From Lewinellaceae bacterium (lineage in GTDB: Bacteria > Bacteroidota > Bacteroidia > Chitinophagales > Saprospiraceae), in contig JAHEJC010000013.1 of NCBI GenBank assembly GCA_024639065.1, forward strand, positions 1 through 40,327: 40,327 nucleotides of DNA. Direction: 5' to 3'. The number at the start of each line of letters is the position of its first letter. The stretch's first letter is position 1. Positions 31,514-39,644 of this stretch are shown here, piece after piece. A program made the position numbers and the translations under genes. A model generated the notes under the pieces. The model was not told the origin of the DNA, did not search any database, and was given only the letters and a program-made list of their open reading frames with translations.

Positions 31514-32668
31514 ATGCGAGCTGAAGAAATTTTAGAGCACCTGGTATCTTTTCCGGTGTTTGGAGGTCAAAGTAATTTATCAATTGCTATGTGGATAGAA
31601 GAATATCTGGCCGAACAGGGATTGACATTTACCAATGTGCCAAACGAGGATGGAACCAAGCGTTCAATTCATTGTCGGATAGGTCCTGCTGTTGATGGAG
31701 GGGTGATTTTATCCGGGCACACGGATGTAGTGCCTGTGGAAGGTCAATCCTGGAGTCACGATCCATTTACTTTGACAGATGGGGGGGATGGTAAACTATA
31801 CGGAAGAGGGTCTTGCGATATGAAAGGTTTTATTGCATGTTGTCTCGCCGTCCTGCCAGATATGCTCAAGGCCAATCTAAAGAAACCGATCTATTTTGCC
31901 TTCTCATATGACGAGGAAGTAGGGTGCCTGGCAGGCGATGCTTTGGCTGCAAGTATTAATGATACTTATGCTGAAAAGCCCAAGTATGCAATTATCGGAG
32001 AACCTTCGATGTTACAACCGGTAGTTGGTCAGAAAGGGATCGTCGTCTATAAGACTACGTTAAATGGCTCCGCCGGTCACAGCAGTGGTATACGCAAAGA
32101 AGTGAGTGCCATTCACGAGGCAGCGAGACTTATATTATGGTTAGAGCGTAAAATGGATCGATTGATCGAATCCGGCCAAACCGATGACCGCTTCGTACCT
32201 AATCATACCTCTATTCATTGTGGTGTATTTAAACAGAGCGGTGCTGCTCATAATATCGTATCAGATCACGCCTGTTTTTTGTGGGATGTACGTGTAATCC
32301 CCAAAGATAATGCAGGGGACATCCTGCATGAATTTGAAGAACATTGCAGACAGGTTACCATATCCTGTCGGGAACGATTTCCAGATTTCCAGATCACTAC
32401 CGAATTGTATCATCCGAATGTTGTGGCATTGGACACCCCAGAACACTTATCAATTGTTCCATTTATAAAGGAACTTTCAGGGAGGAATGATTTGGGCGCT
32501 GTGTCGTATGCAGCCGAAGCCGGGCAGTTCGCAGAGGCAGGCTTTGAATCCGTGATTTGTGGACCGGGCGATATTGCTCAAGCGCATAGAGCCGATGAGT
32601 TTATCTCAAAAGAACAGTTGGATAAGGGTGTAGATATGATAAGACAATTAGTACGGAAACTATCGTGA
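31514..32668 (+). CDS. argE: M20 peptidase, ArgE/acetylornithine deacetylase-like
   Basis: The track ORF starts at 31472, but MRAEEILEHLVSFPVFGG at 31514 fits the family N-terminus, giving 384 residues. Metal-site motifs of M20 enzymes are visible: SGHTDVVPV (His69, Asp71), GRGSCDMKG (Asp102), YDEEVGC (catalytic Glu134 with metal ligand Glu135), the Glu/Asp position in IGEPSM, and PGDIAQAHRADEF (last His ligand). HSSG in the middle marks the lid-domain His. It is cytoplasmic and should remove acetyl or other acyl groups from amino acids. It could serve arginine synthesis, but no other arg genes are near; context with the S9 peptidase and YfcC carrier suggests salvage of N-acyl amino acids or dipeptides. 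The symbol is by similarity only. Confidence 0.87.
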   Translation: MRAEEILEHLVSFPVFGGQSNLSIAMWIEEYLAEQGLTFTNVPNEDGTKRSIHCRIGPAVDGGVILSGHTDVVPVEGQSWSHDPFTLTDGGDGKLYGRGSCDMKGFIACCLAVLPDMLKANLKKPIYFAFSYDEEVGCLAGDALAASINDTYAEKPKYAIIGEPSMLQPVVGQKGIVVYKTTLNGSAGHSSGIRKEVSAIHEAARLILWLERKMDRLIESGQTDDRFVPNHTSIHCGVFKQSGAAHNIVSDHACFLWDVRVIPKDNAGDILHEFEEHCRQVTISCRERFPDFQITTELYHPNVVALDTPEHLSIVPFIKELSGRNDLGAVSYAAEAGQFAEAGFESVICGPGDIAQAHRADEFISKEQLDKGVDMIRQLVRKLS

Positions 32669-34020
32669 AGTGCAGATGTCAAATCTTGATCATTATTGGG
32701 AAGACTGCACTACATTCACTACTACCAGTATAATATGTCCTTAATAAGTATAGAATCAGATATCTCAGCATGGTCATATATTTGGAAATCCAAATATGGA
32801 TTTCACGATCCGAAATAACATTAAGTAATTATTACCGTCGTCTGGGGTAGATCTTACCTGCTTTTATTAAGCTCGGATTATGCAACAGAAAAACTATTTT
32901 CTTCTATGGCAGCCTCCGCCCGGCAGGCATCTTGAAATCCCAACAAATAAGTCGTTTCACTACTGCTTTCGGGTCCACTATAAAATGGTAACTATGCCGA
33001 ACTCTTCAAACAGGTTTATTTTATTGAGCTTTCAACGCTCATTACGATTCCCTAATGCTAAGCGTAGGCAAGCTATAATCAAATTTTTGATACTACGTAA
33101 ATATAGTCGGTATTTGAATTTCATTTACTACAAAACACCTAAGATCTGTGATATATGTATATAGGTGTGATAAAGCATTTCTAATTAATGTTTTCTTGTT
33201 ACTTTTCCATTGCTGACAAGTAACCAAAAAGCTAGGCGGAATAATACCTGCTCACAGACCTGGCTCCCCTGCCCGACTGCGTCATTCAGGCGGGCACATC
33301 CCACTATTCCGCCTGGGCTCACCCGCACTCAGTGCTTGACTTACTTTAAATCCTTATGATATTCCTCATGAATTGATTATGAAAATTTCTGTTATAAACC
33401 ATGCACCAAAATTTAGAGCATTTATGTTAATTACAAAACTTAATAAGACTTGTGGGTATCGGGTTACCAAGACAGGAGAAAAATTGATAGCCAGAATCTT
33501 ATTTTTCTATAAATTGGAATTGAAAACTTGCTAAAAAAACAATTTTTTGAAAATGATAGTGTAGTATAAGTAGGATTAAACCTAATATGGTAAGATTACC
33601 ACTTTCGTTATATGCAAACTAGGATTTTTTTCGATAATGTTAACCCTTATTTACATCATGACATACCATAATACCACATCTTATATTAACCTTCCGCTTA
33701 AATATAACACAGGTCCGTGAGGGTCTCGAAGGCCCGGTTTTTAGCTAGATAAAAGCTAGTTGAAATGAAATTCATTTCCGATTATAATCTATTAAAGAAT
33801 AATGGCATTTCTAAAGAATTTCCTGTAAATTGTAACTGAGGTTATGATCTCCGGTCCAAGTACTGTTGAAGAGATACAGTGCCAGGGCGTCAGGACAAGC
33901 TTATAATAGCATTAATTCTGGTTTCAGAAGCGCCATCTCCTTTGAGACATGGCCTCATTTTATCATTCCACCCTCTTTCTCTATTTATAATCGGGTTATG
34001 TAGTTGACTATTAACTGATC
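32669..34020. other. Long non-coding region with several palindromes
   Basis: About 1350 bp without a convincing gene. The 94-residue track ORF at 32880-33164 has a composition unlike the neighbours and crosses a GC-rich palindrome, so it is left out. Visible structure: GCCT...AGGC hairpin at 32912-32928, a large nested inverted repeat at 33234-33314, and the palindrome GAAATGAA-A-TTCATTTC at 33762-33778. The enolase-like gene ends at 34021 and the M20 gene ends at 32668, so this lies between convergent genes. Confidence 0.6.
33234..33314. repeat. Nested inverted repeat (AGGCGGAATA ... TATTCCGCCT)
   Basis: A perfect 10-bp stem, AGGCGGAATA at 33234-33243 with TATTCCGCCT at 33305-33314, encloses about 60 nt. 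Inside is a second palindrome, TGCCCG (33270-33275) with CGGGCA (33291-33296). The GC content is well above that of the surrounding spacer. It looks like a small mobile palindromic element nested in, or carried by, a larger inverted repeat. Confidence 0.6.
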
Positions 34021-35433
34021 TCACAATCTTTCTTCCCAGTAAGGCATCTTTTCAAAAATTCCTCCACTGTGTTTGAAAAATGATTCGCCTGTATTGTAAA
34101 GGCCATTTTTACTCTTCACCCACTCGTGATTTCCCATGGGATGATTTTCTAATAATCTGTCCCAATCCTGATAATTCTGCCAGCCATTCGTTTCTTGCAT
34201 GCCCATGTTCCAACCGGGGAAAGCAGGTAGCCTGGCGGCAACCACTTTATTCCATTCTACTAAAATAGGGCTCACCGTCAAATCAGCACAAAAACAAGGC
34301 ACATGATGTTCATAAGCTGCTTGGGCAATCTTAATAGTCATACTCATGGTTTTGGCAACCGACTTTACTGCAATGGCATTATAGCCCTGTTCTATGCGAG
34401 CCAACGTTTCTTCTACCGCATGGGCGCTTTCATCTGCAGCTACTCGGGGTCCCCTTGCTGCAATCTCACTCACGTCTTCCTGATTGCGATCGCCAAAGGG
34501 TTCCTCTAAAACTGCAATTTGATCCAGTGCGTCAATTTTTTCAGCATAATCCAGGAATTCCAATATATACTCGTGTTTATCGTATCTTCCGTTTGCATCG
34601 AAATAGTACGGTATCTTTCCATTTGGAGCATGTGCAACCTCATAGTGCCCAATGGTGTCATGGATTCCTTTCAAAAAAGCTTTGTCTTTTTCAAGCATTT
34701 CTTGCTGACTTCCGGGTGCACCTATTTTAATTTTCATTATGAAATAACCTTCGTCCGCTAACTTCTTAATGGTATCAAGGGAGGTCCCATAGGACAATGC
34801 GGGAATACTCACTACATGTTTATGTTTGGCTGAAAGGCCCATCCGATAATCTGATGGAATTAATTGGTCAAAATTATTATACTCATTAGCTTTTGCATAC
34901 AATAGCCAGGCTGCATTGTCAACTGGGACTAATGAATTCAAAGCGAAGGTTTTCTTTAAATCGGACACTCCGGTTATTTTCTTACCATATTCCAATAAGG
35001 CTGGTAAGATTTCATCGACCATGTTTATTGGCGATAAGAATTGTTGACCCTTTATCATTTGAAGTGCGCGTTCGGTCATCGCATACATGATTGCGTTTCC
35101 CCCTCCCTCAGAAGTTTGTCCTGCGACTCGAGCATCACACCACAATGGGCTTTGTACGCCTAAGCCGATGGCCGTATCACCAGTTGGACTAATAAGTTTA
35201 GTAGCAACTTGCCATAAATCAGAGACAGAGCTTCCCTTAAATCCAAACGGCTTAGCCAATTTCTCACGTTCAAATGTACTGTTGTAACTAGCTATTTCAA
35301 GAGCATTAGAGTGTCCTGTATTCATTTTTGATTTAGATTTATTGATCCATGGAGCAAGCGGAAAAGTTGCAATTGCTGATGACGACTGTTTTATGAAATC
35401 ACGCCGAGACCAAAGATAATTTTTGTTTTCCAT
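34021..35433 (-). CDS. Tat-exported enolase-superfamily enzyme (mandelate racemase/muconate lactonizing-like)
   Basis: A 470-residue protein. The N-terminus LWSRRDFIKQSSSA is a twin-arginine signal, so it should be folded with its metal in the cytoplasm and exported. The enolase-superfamily barrel is intact: KIK at 234-236 (MKIKIG), metal ligands Asp279 (YYFDANGR), Glu310 or Glu311 (VLEEPFGD) and Asp334 (VAADESAH), and Lys357 (AVKSVAKT) on the opposite face. Two opposed Lys fit racemase/epimerase or MLE chemistry such as dipeptide epimerases, but the substrate is unknown. The N-terminal capping domain (about 45-195) carries WCDARVAGQTSEGGGN. It appears monocistronic and lies between two long spacers. 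An exported, Tat-dependent member is unusual for this superfamily. Confidence 0.87.
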   Translation of the reverse strand: MENKNYLWSRRDFIKQSSSAIATFPLAPWINKSKSKMNTGHSNALEIASYNSTFEREKLAKPFGFKGSSVSDLWQVATKLISPTGDTAIGLGVQSPLWCDARVAGQTSEGGGNAIMYAMTERALQMIKGQQFLSPINMVDEILPALLEYGKKITGVSDLKKTFALNSLVPVDNAAWLLYAKANEYNNFDQLIPSDYRMGLSAKHKHVVSIPALSYGTSLDTIKKLADEGYFIMKIKIGAPGSQQEMLEKDKAFLKGIHDTIGHYEVAHAPNGKIPYYFDANGRYDKHEYILEFLDYAEKIDALDQIAVLEEPFGDRNQEDVSEIAARGPRVAADESAHAVEETLARIEQGYNAIAVKSVAKTMSMTIKIAQAAYEHHVPCFCADLTVSPILVEWNKVVAARLPAFPGWNMGMQETNGWQNYQDWDRLLENHPMGNHEWVKSKNGLYNTGESFFKHSGGIFEKMPYWEERL

Positions 35434-35806
35434 CTTATAATTTAGATCAAATTAATTTAATCCACTTAAAAGAGAGAGACAAAAAGTAAATGATTATTGA
35501 TATTTATGTGCATTGAAAGAATAAGTAAGTACTATCCTGAATTGATTTGAAGGGGATTATTTATTTTGATTTGGCCAGTCTCACAATCATTAGCTCTTTA
35601 TTACTACTACCCTTACTCTATATAATGTGGTGGTCTTCAATTTTGTCGCTGTTTATTTGGTATAGAATTATTTCTGATTATTCATTACTTTGGAGAAGTA
35701 ACCGCTAACAAATACTATTTTTCAAGCAGGTTCAATAAGTAAAACGCCGGCAGCACTAAACAGGTATGGTGCGATAACGGTATGTTAAAATCACTAAAAG
35801 TAAAAC
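35434..35806. other. Intergenic region before mscS, with repeat-like sequence at its right end
   Basis: A 373-bp spacer between divergent genes. The part 35740-35795 (AAAACGCCGGCAGC ... GGTATGGTGCGATAACGG) resembles the gene-flanking intergenic repeats I know from Bacteroidota, and partly mirrors the sequence at 36715-36776 on the other side of the MscS gene. No promoter box was recognised. Confidence 0.4.
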
Positions 35807-36652
35807 ATGGAAGTCATCAATAAGATTTTGGAATTTGAGCTGATTAGCGTTGGACAATATAAATTAAGAATTATTTCGTTGTTGATTGTCCTCATAATTG
35901 TTATCGTAACGAAGATAATTTTATTTCTAATTAAAAAATCATTGTTTCGTAAGCGAAAATTAAAAGAATTTGATGAGGGCAATACTTACGCGTTATACCA
36001 GATTATAAAATATGTAATATGGGTAGTTGCTTTTGGTTTTATGCTGGAATCAATCGGGGTTAAGGTTACTATATTAATCGCAGGTTCTGCAGCCTTGCTG
36101 GTTGGTATTGGCTTAGGTTTGCAACAAACATTCAACGATGTTCTTTCCGGAATAATCTTGCTTTCTGAGAGGTCGATAAAAATTGAAGATATACTTGAAA
36201 TAGACGGGGAGGTCGTGAAAATTCAGGAAATTGGTTTACGTACTTCTAAAGGACTGACCACAGATGACATCTCTATTATTATTCCCAACTCTCTAATTAC
36301 AACGAACAAAGTGATAAACTGGAGTCATCAATCCAAGAAAACTCGTTTTAGAATTGAAGTTGGTGTTTCATATGGCAGCGATGTGGAGTTTGTCATTAAA
36401 ATTCTTGAAGAAAGTGCAATAGAACATCCTGATAATACCAAGAAGGAACTAACAGAAGCGAGGCTAGTGAATTTTGGAAATTCATCATTAGATTTTCAAA
36501 TCCTATTTTATAGTAACAACATTTTTAGCTCCAATAGAGTTAAAAGCGATATTCGAAGAATTATTAACCAAAAGTTTATTGAGAACAATATTACCATTCC
36601 TTTTCCTCAAATGGATGTGCATTTAAAACCCAATACGGAAAAGGGCAATTAA
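35807..36652 (+). CDS. MscS-family small mechanosensitive ion channel
   Basis: A 281-residue protein with three N-terminal hydrophobic segments (about 18-45, 62-85, 88-115). The third, ALLVGIGLGLQQTFNDVLSG, is the pore-lining TM3 of MscS with its Gly/Ala-rich packing and the conserved FNDxxSG turn. A beta domain follows (ILEIDGEVVKIQEIGLRTS, the MscS middle domain, with IIIPNS) and then the alpha/beta C-terminal domain (about 180-275). It opens under membrane tension to release solutes during osmotic downshock. Length matches E. coli MscS (286). It stands alone and both sides carry repeat-like sequence, so it may have moved as a unit. Confidence 0.93.
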   Translation: MEVINKILEFELISVGQYKLRIISLLIVLIIVIVTKIILFLIKKSLFRKRKLKEFDEGNTYALYQIIKYVIWVVAFGFMLESIGVKVTILIAGSAALLVGIGLGLQQTFNDVLSGIILLSERSIKIEDILEIDGEVVKIQEIGLRTSKGLTTDDISIIIPNSLITTNKVINWSHQSKKTRFRIEVGVSYGSDVEFVIKILEESAIEHPDNTKKELTEARLVNFGNSSLDFQILFYSNNIFSSNRVKSDIRRIINQKFIENNITIPFPQMDVHLKPNTEKGN

Positions 36653-36776
36653 AAAATGCCACATAAAAAAGGGAATAGGGTTCCTCTATTATATTTAACT
36701 GGATTAATTGCCATATCACGCAACGAAACCATACACAAACACGTTGGCGTTTATTGTGTGCCCACCACTACCACTT

Positions 36777-36989
36777 CTAAGAATCTCTGCAAGGTGGAGG
36801 TCTAATATTAAATCTACCCCAACCAACATTTTCTGTCCAAACTTCGGTATTGGACTGTGATGCTGGAACGTATCTTCCAAAGTAAAAATAATTGTATATA
36901 AAAAACCCCGAACCCATCCTGCTTGTGGATCTACCCGTTAATTGATCTCCGCAGTTCGAACAAAACTGCGCGGGACTTGGAAAGGGCAT
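36777..36989 (-). CDS. Small hypothetical protein or gene remnant (70 residues)
   Basis: I do not recognise this ORF. From ATG at 36989 it encodes a 70-residue sequence rich in Phe, Tyr, Arg and Pro (GFFIYNYFYFGRYVPAS, FNIRPPPCRDS) with one CSNCG pair near the N-terminus. The reading frame stays open for 12 more codons upstream without a start (ATA GTA ACC TAT GAA CCC), so it may be the tail of a decayed gene. It has no signal peptide and no Shine-Dalgarno. Its stop directly abuts the repeat-like sequence at 36776, an arrangement that looks like a gene followed by a repeat. Confidence 0.3.
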   Translation of the reverse strand: MPFPSPAQFCSNCGDQLTGRSTSRMGSGFFIYNYFYFGRYVPASQSNTEVWTENVGWGRFNIRPPPCRDS

Positions 36990-37055
36990 AATTTCATTAA
37001 GTGGGGGTTCATAGGTTACTATAAATTAGTGAGTTATAAAAATAACGGTTGTAGG

Positions 37056-37153
37056 CGTTTATAACGGTTAACAACAGATGATATAAAAAATAGAATATAA
37101 TCCTCTAATTATCAACGATTACTGAAATAGCGATTTCAAACGTTTATAACGGT
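37056..37153. repeat. Direct repeat CGTTTATAACGGT (two exact copies)
   Basis: CGTTTATAACGGT occurs at 37056-37068 and 37141-37153, 85 bp apart, with a further partial copy (ATAACGGTTG) just upstream near 37043. The 13-mer TTATAACGGTTAA overlapping the first copy (37059-37071) also occurs at 15984-15996 upstream of the APC permease. These may be part of a dispersed intergenic repeat or an operator. Confidence 0.55.
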
Positions 37154-37289
37154 ACGACGGTTAATTCAAAAATTGAAGCGATGACCTTATCGCTTTAACC
37201 AATCGCCAGCGCATAGCCAACAGCAAATAATACAGTGTTTAGAATCCTTTTATTAGAATACAAGCCTGGACTTAGAACTAAATAAGTGG

Positions 37290-37297
37290 TAAATTTG
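37290..37297 (+). promoter_or_regulatory. Bacteroidota -7 box TAAATTTG before the T9SS protein gene
   Basis: TAAATTTG is an exact match to TAnnTTTG. It lies 24 bp before the ATG at 37322, implying a short leader of roughly 15-20 nt. TGG at 37267-37269 sits about 20 bp upstream, where a TTG -33 element is expected, one base off. Confidence 0.5.
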
Positions 37298-37321
37298 TAA
37301 AGGCAACAAAATTGTACCGAA

Positions 37322-38803
37322 ATGACCAGATCAACAGCTGTTGCAATCATTACCATGTTGTTTTTACCTGTAGTTAACGCCCAAAATGAGCAATGGGGCA
37401 AATTAGCTAATCCTGGTTATATTGATCAACCCATTAAGAGTGCTTATTTCTTTACTGGTAATTGGCGAAATGGAGTCCAATTTTATGATTACAATCCATC
37501 CAATAACACAGGACTTTATACTGTGCACCCTGCAGATTCGAGACATTTAGGCTGGTCAGAGAATGTTGCTTTCAGGGATTTTGCTATTCAGGCGATGGTT
37601 GATGCAGGCGTCAATGTGGTCAATATGTCATATTGGGGATTACCTGGTTCTGACAACTGGGCTTTCTGGTCTCCCATGCAGACTTCAACCACTTCGCATG
37701 ATGAGTTGTTCGACGCTACTTTGGGAAAGAATATTCTAATTGCACCTTATATTGAGTCTTTTGCTCCGACAGACGCCTTTAGCGGATTTTCATTTGTTGA
37801 CGACTTCCCGGGATCAGCTTCCCAGCCAGCTCCTGTATTGAGCTCGTTAATTGAAGATTTGGTGGATAGATATCTATTAAACCCGGCCAATGCTAAATGG
37901 CCTTCAAAGTGGGCCAAAGTATATGATCAGAATGGGCAGGAACGTTACCTTATTTCTATTATTCATGTGGCATCCAACCAGGCTTTGGTGACCGATCAGA
38001 TTTTTGCTGATGGATTTGATCGGGTTGCAGATGCCGTATGGAATAAAACAGGGATTCGCATTGGATTTGCACTCGATATTTTACCTGGCAATAGCTTTGC
38101 GCCTGGTATATTCAAAGCCACCCCCACCAATACGGGCCCTCGGCTTGCACAACAATTATCAGTGATCGCTACCCAATGTTTTATTCCGGAGATTTGGACA
38201 GGTATGAATGATGAACATGATTTAACTACATGGAAAAAGGCATACCAAAACTCATGGATTAATACAGGGATTCCATTTGTGCACGATATTTCATCAGGAT
38301 ATGATGCACACATTGTTTTTCCTTCTTCACCCCAATATGGCAATAACGATTTATGGCGAAATTTACAATCACAGGCTATCCAAGATTTTGGTAGCCAATC
38401 GTTTACAATTAATACCTGGAATGGATATACTGAAGGCTTTACCGGTGTGCCTACATTACAATATGGCGATGTGACCTACAGTTGGATTTGTGCTCTTTTG
38501 GGTGGCAATTGTGGTAATAGTACCTATCATATTCCTGTGCAGTCAGATCAATTGGTTGAGGTATTTCCTAATCCTGTTTCGGATTATTTATCTATCCAAC
38601 TTAAAGATCCAGGTGGGCATCTTATCTCTACCAAAATAGCGGACATAAATGGGCGGACAATTAAATTATGGCAAGAGGATCTGTCTAACAATCTAATTAT
38701 GCCTACCGAACTCAAAACAGGCAATATTCCTGACGGAATTTATTTTTTATTTATTCAGACAGAGAAGTCCAGTTACGTAAAAAAGATAGTGAAGGCAAAA
38801 TAA
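37322..38803 (+). CDS. T9SS-secreted TIM-barrel-like protein (DUF5010 or GH71/GH99-like), putative glycosidase
   Basis: A 493-residue protein. The signal peptide ends at VVNAQ (about 21). The body (about 35-405) has a barrel-like pattern: IKSAYFFTGNW, FAIQAMVDAGVNVVNMSYWG, ILIAPYIES, IRIGFALDILP, CFIPEIWTGMNDEHD, and near the end FTINTWNGYTEGF, which resembles the N-x-W-x-E-G strand of GH71/GH99-type glycosidases and of the DUF5010 group. Glu in IEIWTGMNDEHD-like positions and in YTEGF are candidates for catalysis, not proven. The last 75 residues (VFPNPVSDYLSI ... KIADINGRTIKLW ... IPDGIYFLFI ... KIVKAK) are a type A T9SS sorting domain. It has its own promoter box and stands alone. It probably acts on an external glycan. 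Confidence 0.8.
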   Translation: MTRSTAVAIITMLFLPVVNAQNEQWGKLANPGYIDQPIKSAYFFTGNWRNGVQFYDYNPSNNTGLYTVHPADSRHLGWSENVAFRDFAIQAMVDAGVNVVNMSYWGLPGSDNWAFWSPMQTSTTSHDELFDATLGKNILIAPYIESFAPTDAFSGFSFVDDFPGSASQPAPVLSSLIEDLVDRYLLNPANAKWPSKWAKVYDQNGQERYLISIIHVASNQALVTDQIFADGFDRVADAVWNKTGIRIGFALDILPGNSFAPGIFKATPTNTGPRLAQQLSVIATQCFIPEIWTGMNDEHDLTTWKKAYQNSWINTGIPFVHDISSGYDAHIVFPSSPQYGNNDLWRNLQSQAIQDFGSQSFTINTWNGYTEGFTGVPTLQYGDVTYSWICALLGGNCGNSTYHIPVQSDQLVEVFPNPVSDYLSIQLKDPGGHLISTKIADINGRTIKLWQEDLSNNLIMPTELKTGNIPDGIYFLFIQTEKSSYVKKIVKAK

Positions 38804-38842
38804 TATCGATTCAATTTTAGACTAGCTAGAACTTACTTTTGG

Positions 38843-38864
38843 AATGCTCAAACAATAGAGTATT
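38843..38864. terminator. Possible bidirectional hairpin between convergent genes
   Basis: AATGCTC (38843-38849) can pair with GAGTATT (38858-38864), seven pairs with one G-T wobble, around an 8-nt loop. It lies in the 67-bp gap between the convergent T9SS protein and nucleoside phosphorylase genes and is followed by CCTTTTC. A weak but well-placed terminator candidate. Confidence 0.35.
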
Positions 38865-38870
38865 ACCTTT

Positions 38871-39644
38871 TCAAATTCGCCTAAAAGCTTGAATGGTATG
38901 TTTAATTAATTCAAGCGATTTTTTACTGCCATTTAGTTCTCCTTTCTCAAAATCGCCAGCAGTTTGCGCCATTGTATTAGTGGCATGCGCATAACACAAC
39001 ACATTTTTCTTTCGGAATTCTGCAAAAGCGTACAGTGCAGCTGCTTCCATTTCGACAACATTAATATTTTGTGCTCGGGCATACTGGATTGCCGTTGGCG
39101 TTTCCCGATACGGTGCATCTGTTGTCCAGCTCGCGCCGTATGAAACATTTGAAAAAGCACTATCTACAACAGACTCAGTCAGGGTAACGATTTTTTCGGA
39201 TAAATGTGCAAATTCTGAAGGAGGTAGATAATGGACGCTAGTACCTTCATCCCTCAGCGCTTTTGTAATTAGAATATATTCAGGATTGTCTTCAGGTAAT
39301 TTTATTATGCCTGCTGAAGTAATGCTTATGAGTAATTCACAACCAGAGACAAACATTTGCTCAGCCAATAATACCGCAAAAGAAGCACCAACTGCATTGG
39401 CAATGATACCTAATTTTGTACCCTCAATTTCAAATTCATACATGGTGGAATGGTAACCCGCCCAACATTTATTCGGGCTTGCCTGTTTTGATTCAACTAA
39501 GTAATCCAAAATATCTCCATCAGGATCCAGTAAACAAATTTTTGGTATGTTGCAAACATTAATTGATTTTTGCCTTCGCGCTTCTCGAAGTAAATTCTTT
39601 GGTTTGAATATTGATTCTTGTTTATATGATTTGTTGTTTATCAT
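38871..39644 (-). CDS. Nucleoside phosphorylase (uridine phosphorylase-like, PNP_UDP_1 family)
   Basis: A 257-residue cytoplasmic enzyme. The family core is seen in ANAVGASFAVLLAEQMF (phosphate-binding-loop region), SITSAGII (the G-x-AG-like strand), TTDAPYRET (about 174-182) and VVEMEAAALYAFA, where Glu198-Met199-Glu200 contacts the ribose as in uridine and purine nucleoside phosphorylases. It splits a nucleoside with phosphate into a base and ribose-1-phosphate. The base preference is not clear; the EMEAAALYA and DAPYRE combination is closest to the uridine phosphorylase group. The first 30 residues are polar and variable. It is convergent with the T9SS protein gene and has no close neighbour on its own strand. 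Confidence 0.88.
   Translation of the reverse strand: MINNKSYKQESIFKPKNLLREARRQKSINVCNIPKICLLDPDGDILDYLVESKQASPNKCWAGYHSTMYEFEIEGTKLGIIANAVGASFAVLLAEQMFVSGCELLISITSAGIIKLPEDNPEYILITKALRDEGTSVHYLPPSEFAHLSEKIVTLTESVVDSAFSNVSYGASWTTDAPYRETPTAIQYARAQNINVVEMEAAALYAFAEFRKKNVLCYAHATNTMAQTAGDFEKGELNGSKKSLELIKHTIQAFRRI

Larger units (their letters stand above)
36653..37321. other. Repeat-rich spacer between mscS and the T9SS protein
   Basis: A 669-bp region. From 36715 to 36776 lies sequence that reads on the minus strand as GGGCACACAATAAACGCC and GTGTATGG, similar to common gene-flanking repeats in Bacteroidota genomes. A small minus-strand ORF follows at 36777-36989, then the ATAACGGT-type repeats at 37043-37153 and a promoter box at 37290. 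Confidence 0.45.

Noticed and set aside
32880-33164. 94-residue plus-strand ORF in the long spacer
   Set aside because: It is rich in rare patterns, crosses a palindrome and resembles no protein family; probably chance.
33835-33905. Minus-strand 28-codon reading containing ALALYLFNSTWTGDHN that looks protein-like
   Set aside because: No start, no extension on either side in any frame; most likely chance.
37043-37153. Possible integron attC sites in the ATAACGGT repeats
   Set aside because: The core GTTRRRY and RYYYAAC boxes are not satisfied and no integrase gene is present.
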